Shown here: in pieces, positions 18,507 through 24,266 of the stretch
Numbering within the stretch: the first letter of the stretch is position 1
Layout: the number at the start of each line of letters is the position of its first letter
Origin: Chara braunii
Lineage: Eukaryota > Streptophyta > Charophyceae > Charales > Characeae
Assembly (NCBI GenBank): GCA_003427395.1
Contig: BFEA01000196.1
Span: forward strand, 1,895,237-1,919,502
Reading direction: 5' to 3'
Length of the DNA stretch: 24,266 nucleotides
Notes under the pieces: model-generated
Databases searched by the model: none
Seen by the model: only the letters and a program-made list of their open reading frames with translations
What the model was told of the DNA's origin: nothing
Made by a program: the position numbers and the translations under genes

Positions 18507-18850
18507 TGGGCACACACACACGCAAACAGAGATGTGCACACACATGAACTTCCTCACACACACACTCGCACGCAGGCAAGTGGGCACGCGCACTCTCACA
18601 CACACACACACCGCTTTTCTCAGGGGCAGACTGCCGGGGTTGAACCTCCTGACGAGTACAACTTGGTGAAAGTCTGACATAACAGTCTGACATAACAGTC
18701 TCGGCGTGTGGAAGTGCAGCCTGTGTGTGTGTGTGTATGTGTGTGTGCGTGTGACCACAAATATCTCATTGATTTACTGGCTGTGCGTTGTGTGTGTGTG
18801 TGTGTGTGTGTGCGTGTGACCACAAATATCTCATTGATTTACTGGCTGTA
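18507..18850. repeat. CA and GT microsatellites with a 37-bp direct repeat
   Basis: CA-rich tracts run from 18510 to 18612 and GT tracts at 18722-18753 and 18788-18818. Each GT tract is followed by CGTGTGACCACAAATATCTC, then ATTGATTTACTGGCTGT, at about 18748 and 18813. The second block is therefore a tandem duplication that included the microsatellite. Confidence 0.92.
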
Positions 18851-19017
18851 CTTGTCTATTTTTCGTTGTACTGCAAAGGACCAACGCTATTGGCTTGGAA
18901 AGGGCCCAATGCTCGAGTCGGGCGGGCCTCAATGCATTATTCACGTAATGTGTGAAACGGCAAAGATTCTTTTGCCTGAGAGAGTTTTTCACTGTCGGTG
19001 AGTTGTGTCGGTGGGGC

Positions 19018-19300
19018 CCATTTTCTGACTGTGGTGGCCTCGCTGTTTCATTCAGATTGGTTCCGGTCTGACTGTGGCGGCCCCATTTTCTGACTGTGGC
19101 GGCCTCGCTGTTTCATTCAGATTGGTTCCGGTCTGACTGTGGCGGCCTCGCTGTTTCGTTCAGACTGGTTCCGGAGGTGGACGGCCCTTCCTGCCAGTTT
19201 CTCTGCTATGGCTGGCTGGCTTGTCGCTTCCCTGCGTGCCATTGCATCCTGCCAGTTTCTCTGCTATAGCTGGCTGTCTTGTAGCTTCCCTGCTTGCCAT
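19018..19300. repeat. Two adjacent tandem duplications
   Basis: A 65-base unit (CCATTTTCTGACTGTGG, then GGCCTCGCTGTTTCATTCAG) starts near 19018 and 19083, with a third partial copy at 19131-19173. Next, a 58-base unit (CCTGCCAGTTTCTCTGCTAT, then GGCTGGCT) occurs at about 19190 and 19248. The second copy abuts the U6 sequence at 19301. Confidence 0.88.
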
Positions 19301-19392
19301 TCCGTTTCTCGATTCATGCGGGTCATCCTTTCACAGGGGCTATGCTAATCTCCTCTGTATTGTTCCAATTTTAACGGATGTTCCCAAAGGAC
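19301..19392 (-). pseudogene. U6: U6 snRNA copy, 3'-truncated
   Basis: On the minus strand from 19392 it reads GTCCTTTGGGAACATCCGTT, then AAAATTGGAACAATACAGAG and GAGATTAGCATAGCCCCTGT, GAAAGGATGACCCGCATGAA and TCGAGAAACGGA. The invariant ACAGAG box is intact, and the 5' hairpin pairs better than in the copy at 3007-3112. The last bases (GTCCAAATTTT in a complete U6) are absent, replaced by the local 58-bp repeat. A T-run Pol III terminator is missing. Substitutions such as CATAGCC for CATGGCC support a pseudogene. Confidence 0.9.
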
Positions 19393-20172
19393 CTGCTTTC
19401 CTTTCCGTACCTGTAGGCATGGTTCCTTTCCGCAACAGAAAAGGTATGCCTTTGCTGGGCTGGTTCTGTGACATTGGCTGGAAGTGTACCTGGCTGGTGG
19501 CAGAACTGTAAAGGCTTAGGGTCTCGTTAGACGCTCCTAAATCTTCCAATTTTCAGGACGTCCCCGTGGTTAGACATCTCCTAAAAAGTGACAGAGAAAT
19601 GTGAAAACAGCGTCAGGATGTACCCTTAAAGATTTAGGATTCCCCAGCCAAAAGCTCCAATCTTTTAAAGAACCACGCGAGGTTCTTGAAAATAATGGAC
19701 CCCGCGTTCCACAGACTCTCAGCAGCGTGCGCAGAGCACCCATGTCGTAGGTGGCCTGGTGCAGAACATGCCCACCATGGAGTTTGCCGGACATTTGAGG
19801 CCGGACTGGCCAACGAGCCTCCCAACACTGCCAACAGGCATTCCAAGTAGCTGTTGTAATGCCGACGTCACACGTGGCCTCGGCGGGTGGGAGCGGTGGT
19901 GTGTTCTGATGCCACATGGCCATTGAGGTCGAGAATGGACAGCGCTCCGAAGGGGGGACAGTGCATGTCGGACGGACAGGGGCTTGGCAACGGTCACAAA
20001 GTTCAAAAGTATTTCTTCGTCAACCGTGCTCCTGCAGTGACAGCAACTCGGAGCACGGTGTGTATAGCGGCGTGTCTGATTGTGGTCAGTCGACCCATGC
20101 CTGCCATGCAGTTGTGCTTGTCAAACTTTTGCTGTTTGGGCAGTGTGAGGTGGAGGTGTCCTTCATGGCTGA
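19393..20172. other. No recognisable gene
   Basis: Open frames of 70 to 117 codons overlap on both strands. None shows a motif, and I could not follow a reading frame into the coding-like patch that begins at 20173. Confidence 0.4.
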
Positions 20173-20661
20173 TGTGACAGAAGGTTGCCAGATCTCGTCA
20201 TTGTCCTCGTGGTTTTCATGCTTGTCCTTGTATACTTCTTTGGGGTACGACTGGTGACGCAGCAATGCAAACGACGAGCGGGCAGGGGACGCAAATCGCT
20301 TCCCTAGTCTTCCACTGCGGCGGACGGTGGTGGAGTAGTAGAGGGTGGCGGTGATGCGGCCGGCTGTGGTGGGGTTCATTGGCGGAGCTATGACTCGAGC
20401 CTGTACAGTCATCTACCAGGAACAGACGACGAGATGGGGGACGACAAGGTGGGGACGGTCCTTCTGACCAGCAGGTCGACGCAGAGCTGGCCACTGGGCA
20501 TCCAGATGCAGGACGGTAGCAGTGGACGTGCAGGCAAGCACACGACTATTTTGCAGGGCGGGGTCGGTGAGGACATGGACGGTGACGTGGACTTGAAATG
20601 CGGCTTGTGCATGGGCACTTCAACTCCCGTGACGTACACATTCATTGTGAGGTTTGGGTAA
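20173..20661 (+). pseudogene. Coding-like patch A with one internal stop
   Basis: One forward frame runs from 20173 to a TAA at 20659-20661, with a single TAG at 20305-20307. Before the TAG, the frame encodes a strongly hydrophobic segment (about DLVIVLVVFMLVLVYFFGV). A basic tail with CKRRAGRGRK follows, like a membrane anchor with a positive flank. After the TAG come 117 open codons. They are Gly/Asp-rich and end in a strand-like TPVTYTFIVRFG followed by the stop. Codon third positions in this second part favour G and C, as real coding sequence might. The opposite strand is also open over much of the same DNA (a 108-codon frame at 20086-20412), which weakens the case. No family is recognised. 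Confidence 0.25.
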
Positions 20662-20686
20662 ACGAGCTTCTGCTTCCGGTAGCGAC

Positions 20687-21119
20687 ATGTCGAAGATACG
20701 GTGGACGAATGAGGAACAAATCCACCTTGCGAGGGTGAAGCGGCTCTGAAGCAGGAGCAGGACTCGTATTAGGGACGGATGAAGATATAGAAGCAGACAC
20801 AGACGCAGCGATGGGAAGACATATCCAAGTGATTGCTATAGTTCGGCGTGGTTTGGGAATACATAGACGATTTCAGGAAGTGGGACAACCTCCAAAACTA
20901 CAAGAAGGTTCAGAGATTCCAGGGAAAGAGTGGTGAAAAGGACTTCGGGTTCACAAACAAATTCAAGTTCAGGATGGAGCGCCGTCTGTATGACGTGATT
21001 GACGGCGGCATGCACGACAACCACACGATGGCGTTCACACCGACTGCTCGGACGGTGTGGGGGCTTGCTATTCCGATGTGGTGTTCCACCACCACGAGAG
21101 CCTTTAGTGTCCGGTATAA
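20687..21119 (+). pseudogene. Coding-like patch B, frame broken
   Basis: A forward frame from 20848, with no ATG, is open to 21444. Its first ~90 codons (20857-21119) have GC-rich third positions and a protein-like composition. They include FRKWDNLQNYKKVQRFQG and, further on, YDVIDGGMHDNHTMAF. Beyond about 21120 the frame runs into low-complexity sequence and a dispersed repeat. In another frame an ATG at 20687 starts 20 codons ending in a stop, and an Arg/Ser-rich stretch follows. Patch B may therefore be the remains of one protein with a basic N-terminus, broken by stops and a frameshift. I do not recognise the family. A basic N-terminus with strand-rich sequence would suit a small-virus capsid or a host nucleic-acid-binding protein, but this is speculation. 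Confidence 0.3.
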
Positions 21120-21276
21120 TCAACAGTCTTCGGGTTCTTTTCTCTGTCGTCGGCCTGTTGTTGGCTGGCTGGAGTGCCCAAATACGGATGGTGTGGCCAG
21201 AGAAAAAATGAACACGATCTTGCCTGAAAAATGTGGCATCTGCTGTCCACGCCGCATGTGGTCTGCCAGACCTGCG

Positions 21277-22391
21277 TCAGAACAGTCCGGAGGGGGCTGT
21301 TTTTTTATTTTTACTTTTCTTTTCCTTTCTTTTTGTCGGCGGGATTGCATAGAGCCTGATAGAGGAGCCCCTGTTCCCACTGAACCCCAGGGTAAAAACG
21401 AAAACCACTCGATGGCTTGTTCAGTGGTTACAGTGTTTTCATAGGCAGAATAGTGGTTAGCATTTTGCGAAAATGCTGTTTTTGGTTTGATGTGGTGCTT
21501 TGAGGACCTTGTTAACGACCAAGGATAACTACATCACTTTAGTTTAATGGTCTTTTATTTCAGAATGGTGGTGCAGTTGTTATAGAGCTTCTCTCTCAGG
21601 GCCTAGTTGCACTACTCGCCATACGGGAATTTTGGCGAGTAGGCGTCTGGTTGCACTTACTCACCAAACATTGTCGAATGCAAAATGTGTCAGACGGCTT
21701 GCCACACCGTAGACACAAGTTGTGGAGTGTTTTCAATTTCCCCGCCTGTGCACCGTGGTTTGTGGAGGGCAGTCCTGGGACCTCTCCAGAAAACAACTTT
21801 ATGGAAAGTGCACGGCTTCAAGAGTAGACATCAGGTAGACAAATGTTTTTTAACTTTTCTGTAGAAGAAATGTAGTGGCGAGTAAGTGCAACCAGGCCTC
21901 GAGTTCGACACGATTTTCATTTTTTCACTCTCCACGCATCCGCCACGAATTGTGACGGATGGCAAGTATTGCAACTCTGTCTGTCGGAACAGTCCGATGG
22001 GGCTCTTTTTTCTTTTCTGTACGTTTCTTTTTGTCCGCAAGATTGTGTGCAGAGGAGCTCCTGTTCTCTCCGAACCCCAGGGTAGAAACGAAAACGCGTC
22101 TATGGCTGCGACTGTTGTGCTGTGTAGAACTGCTCTATTGGTCTCTTTGCTGTTTCAACCTGTTTTCAATGCCTTCATAGGTAGATTCGTGGTTAGCTTC
22201 TGCCAAAATGCAGTCTTGGCCTGCTAGTCTGCTGTTTCAGCCTGTTTTGGCCTGCTGTCGTGCTTTGCTGACCTTGATCAAGGTTTGGGCTCGGCCGGAG
22301 TTTGTCTTCCCCAGAATAGTAGTTAGCTTCTGCCAAAATGCTGTTTTGGCACTCTGTCGTGCTTTGCTGAGCTTGTAAAGAACCAAGGATT
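21277..22391. repeat. Dispersed repeat family, copies interrupted by a MITE
   Basis: Two copies of about 120 bases begin GTC(A/G)GAACAGTCCG at 21277 and 21983. They share TTTCTTTTTGTC, GAGGAGCYCCTGTTC and GAACCCCAGGGT followed by AAACGAAAA. A second segment occurs three times, near 21442, 22178 and 22312: AATAGTGGTTAGC, then CAAAATGCTGTTTTGG. Each is followed by TGCTTTGCTGACCTTG (21495, 22261 and 22362). A long element may have been duplicated, with the MITE at 21599 inserted between. Confidence 0.8.
21599..21899. mobile_element. GGGCC-family MITE, copy 7 (301 bp, composite)
   Basis: Left end GGGCCTAGTTGCACTACTCG (then CC) mirrors the right end GGCGAGTAAGTGCAACCAGG (then CCT). Internal pieces repeat the same motif: GGCGAGTAGGCG at about 21636 and CTGGTTGCACTTACTCACC at about 21648. 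It may therefore be one copy inserted in, or recombined with, another. The flanks TCA and CGA do not match, so no TSD is claimed. It shares its terminal subtype with 23898-24086. Confidence 0.75.
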
Positions 22392-22765
22392 GCTCTTTTG
22401 GCGTTACTGTATCTTCCGCATCCAACGTGTTGTCTTCCTTCTTCCTGTTTGCGAGGGACGCTGGGCGCGTTTCCTGGCAGGTAAATTCTGTAGAATAAAG
22501 TTCTCTTAGAAAAATAAGAAATGAAAAAACAAGAAAGTCATGATAAATAGCCACCCACCGTTCAACTTTCTTTTCTTTCCCCACTCTGCATTTGCATTTT
22601 CTATCCCGGGCCGGCCTTTCCATAATCCACCGTGCCACGCAGTGGCAGTCACTGCCTGGACCGTGATTCACACACTGACAATCCTTTCCAGACCCCTCAC
22701 ATACCACAACCGTTAGAGGGAGAGAGGGGTATGGCCCCACCATTGTCTCTTAGTGGGCATATGAT
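22392..22765. other. No recognisable gene
   Basis: A 168-codon reverse frame (22237-22743) crosses the dispersed repeats and shows no motif. AATAAAG occurs at 22494 without other transcript evidence. Confidence 0.45.
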
Positions 22766-23160
22766 TCCGAATTCCCTACTGGTCCACGGAAGTATTTGTC
22801 TTTCTTTTCTTTTCTTTTTTTTTGTTCTTTTCCACCCCCCGAAATTGCAGGATCGAGATAGGCAAAAACAGTTGCCAAAATAACTTTTTTTTATTTGCCA
22901 AAATAGATTTTTATTGCCATAATAGCTTTTTTATATTGCCAAAATGGCTTTTTTTTATTGCCAAAATAGCCTCGTTTTTTTTTTGTTTTTTTTTGCCAAA
23001 ATAGCTTTCTTTTTGGAAGTATCCGAACTCCCTACTTGGTCCACGGAAGTATTTGTATTTCAGGAAGGTGTATATAAGAAACTTCAGTTAACGATCCTTG
23101 AGGGCGATGCCTCGCTGGTCCTTTTATTAAACCAAGGCATCTGTTCCTTTTATTAAACCA
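22766..23160. repeat. TTGCCAAAATAGC repeats bracketed by a 34-bp direct repeat
   Basis: TCCGAATTCCCTACTGGTCC, then ACGGAAGTATTTGT, occurs at 22766-22799 and with two changes at 23022-23056. Between them TTGCCAAAATAGC followed by a T run recurs about six times (about 22873, 22897, 22913, 22937, 22959 and 22993). Downstream, TCCTTTTATTAAACCA is repeated at 23119 and 23145. Confidence 0.88.
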
Positions 23161-23245
23161 CCGTATGAATGATATCTCCTTCTGGCGAGAGGCGAAGAGC
23201 CTCTTCGTTGCCATTTGATGTGCTGCTTGGGCAGTGGGCCCTGTC

Positions 23246-23276
<31 letters not shown>

Positions 23277-23555
23277 GAAAAAGGTACTCTCGTGGCTTGT
23301 CTAGAAAGCTTTATATTTTCTTTTCTTGTTGTTTCTTGGAGGGGCGACGGGCTTGACACATCACCTTCGAGACGACCGGCCCCACGTGATTCAGAGTTTT
23401 CCAGATGTCATTCATCTGGTGCACCTGGATTCGAACTCACGTCGTGTAGTCTGACCGAGCTTGGTGAGAACACGTTCTATGATGAATCTGACGGGAGTTG
23501 CCTTCCGATTCACTCCATACATTCATGCTTGGAGTGTATGCCCATCGCTATGTAG
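23161..23555. other. Poly(A) tract and tRNA-like B box, no gene
   Basis: About 28 A residues lie at 23245-23272. AGGCGAA stands both upstream (near 23190) and directly after the tract, a possible but short TSD. On the minus strand GAGTTCGAATCC (23425-23436) is a perfect B-box word, with a poor, too-close A-box candidate. This may be a tRNA-derived fragment. Confidence 0.4.
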
Positions 23556-23690
23556 GGGCCGCCCCACACCACTGTCGAAATGCAAAAAACTTATTCTAAA
23601 GAAAACAATTTTTTTAAAACAAAAATTCAACGACTGTCGAAATGCTAAAAGCTTCTTCTAAAGAAAATTTGACAGCTGCCCCCTCCGTCA
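23556..23690. mobile_element. GGGCC-family left end with internal duplication, copy 8
   Basis: GGGCCGCCCCACACCACTGT, then CGAAATGC, is a clear left terminus of the subtype in copies 4 and 5. ACTGTCGAAATGC(A/T)AAA, then CTTCTAAAGAAAA, is repeated about 65 bases later (23567 and 23633). No matching right terminus is present, only TTGACAGCTGCCCCC near 23668-23682. Confidence 0.6.
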
Positions 23691-23704
23691 GTTTCCGCCC
23701 TTTA

Positions 23705-23894
23705 GGGCTCTGCCACACCACTGTCGAAACGCAGAAAAAGTACGAGGTTTTTTTCTTTTTTTTTTTCTGCAGGGAAGATTGTCTAGATGCACCAGTTACT
23801 ATGAATAGTAAGGTATGCAACTTGCCACTTTCTGGGGCAGACGTCCTCAAGTACTTCTTTCGTCTCGACAGTGGTGCACACCAGGTGTCGAAAG
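23705..23894. mobile_element. GGGCC-family element, copy 9 (right end decayed)
   Basis: GGGCTCTGCCACACCACTGT, then CGAAACGC, at 23705 is mirrored by CGTCTCGACAGTGGTG at 23861-23876. Beyond that the expected right terminus is lost. A further copy (23898-24086) begins within 20 bases. Confidence 0.65.
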
Positions 23895-23897
23895 TGA

Positions 23898-24086
23898 GGG
23901 CCTAGTTGCACTACTCGCCATCCGCCAAGATTTTGAATGCATCTGCACAAAGTGATGTCCAGATGCATTGGAAATGTTGGCGAATTTAGATCGGAGCCAA
24001 AGTTTGCAGGAAAAAAAAAAGAAAAAGAAAAAGAGAAAAAAAGAGAAAAAAAATGTTGACGAATGGTGAGTCGTGCAAATAGGCCC
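23898..24086. mobile_element. GGGCC-family MITE, copy 10 (189 bp)
   Basis: Left end GGGCCTAGTTGCACTACTCG (then CCA) mirrors a decayed right end ending GTGCAAATAGGCCC. TGA flanks it at 23895-23897 and 24087-24089. The interior contains an A-rich purine tract (24011-24052). The left end is identical to that of copy 7 over at least 24 bases. Confidence 0.85.
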
Positions 24087-24089
24087 TGA

Positions 24090-24266
24090 GTCTTTCCGAA
24101 GTTCGATCGAGTCGCCGCACACCCTGTGGAATGGAACAGCTGGTTGTAGTCTACTAGTCTTTAGAGCGCACTTGGACACATGTCAGAATACAGAATTCGT
24201 GCTTTAATAGCTCCTATTGAAGTCCGCTTCCCTCCCTCTTGTCACAACCCTTTTTTTTTTTTTTTT
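24090..24266. other. No recognisable feature; terminal T tract
   Basis: The window ends in a T run from 24251 on. It may be the A tail of a minus-strand retroposed sequence that continues outside. Confidence 0.4.

Noticed and set aside
18924-19019. Possible further GGGCC-family MITE between GGGCCTCAATGC and GGTGGGGCCC
   Set aside because: The arms pair only weakly and the flanks share no duplicated triplet.
1-24266. CRISPR array or prokaryotic operon
   Set aside because: The tandem repeats have no conserved-repeat/unique-spacer pattern, and no run of same-strand genes exists. All landmarks are eukaryotic.
1-24266. Dinoflagellate spliced-leader sequence or ribosomal RNA genes as lineage markers
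   Set aside because: I looked by eye for the conserved leader and for rRNA core words on both strands and found neither.

Overview
The window looks like gene-poor nuclear DNA of a eukaryote. It has long A/T homopolymer runs, microsatellites, fossil spliceosomal snRNA copies (U6, U2), tRNA-derived SINE-like sequences and insertions flanked by target-site duplications (TSDs). It has no operons, ribosome-binding sites or convincing full-length genes. The U6 copies begin GTCC and carry a short GTCC(N)GGG 5' hairpin of the type seen in plants and several algal or protist groups. One retroposed fragment carries AATAAA just before its poly(A). A protist, alga or plant-like host is therefore plausible, but I cannot name the lineage.

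Layout. 1-960: two degenerate minisatellites. 1178-1274: a small inverted-repeat element. 1738-2366: a cluster of three short DNA transposons. 2961-3128: a textbook retroposed U6 with poly(A) and 16-bp TSDs. 3275-3680: a ~106-bp tandem array. 3720-4405: a second tandem array into which two MITEs have inserted. 4410-4945: a third tandem array holding a polyadenylated retroposed fragment with 13-bp TSDs and a U2-poly(A) fragment. 5465-6005: a mosaic of repeats around a U2 copy. 7000-7300 and 14618-14772: copies of an A-tailed repeat, plus a tiny retroposition event with 16-bp TSDs. 7717-7885: a minisatellite. 8068-8282: a long hairpin. 9042-9163: a 122-bp MITE. 9230-9495 and 14194-14452: two copies, in opposite orientation, of a tRNA-headed SINE. 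15470-16086, 16507-16591 and 17455-17546: further duplications. 18190-18850: duplicated tRNA-like sequences and CA/GT microsatellites. 19018-19392: tandem repeats abutting a second U6 copy. 20173-21119: the only patches that read like decayed coding sequence. 21277-22391: a dispersed repeat family interrupted by a MITE. 22766-23160: repeats. 23556-24089: nested MITEs.

The main result is a family of short non-autonomous DNA transposons. Their terminal inverted repeats (TIRs) start GGGCC, several copies are exactly 122 bp, and most are flanked by 3-bp TSDs (TAT, ACT, TAA, TTA, TGA). One insertion is supported by an uninterrupted copy of its target repeat a few hundred bases away. A second theme is poly(A)-dependent retroposition of small RNAs (U6, U2, an mRNA-like 3' end), which implies LINE-type machinery elsewhere in the genome. 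No transposase, reverse transcriptase or other enzyme is encoded here, and I did not find a new multi-gene system.
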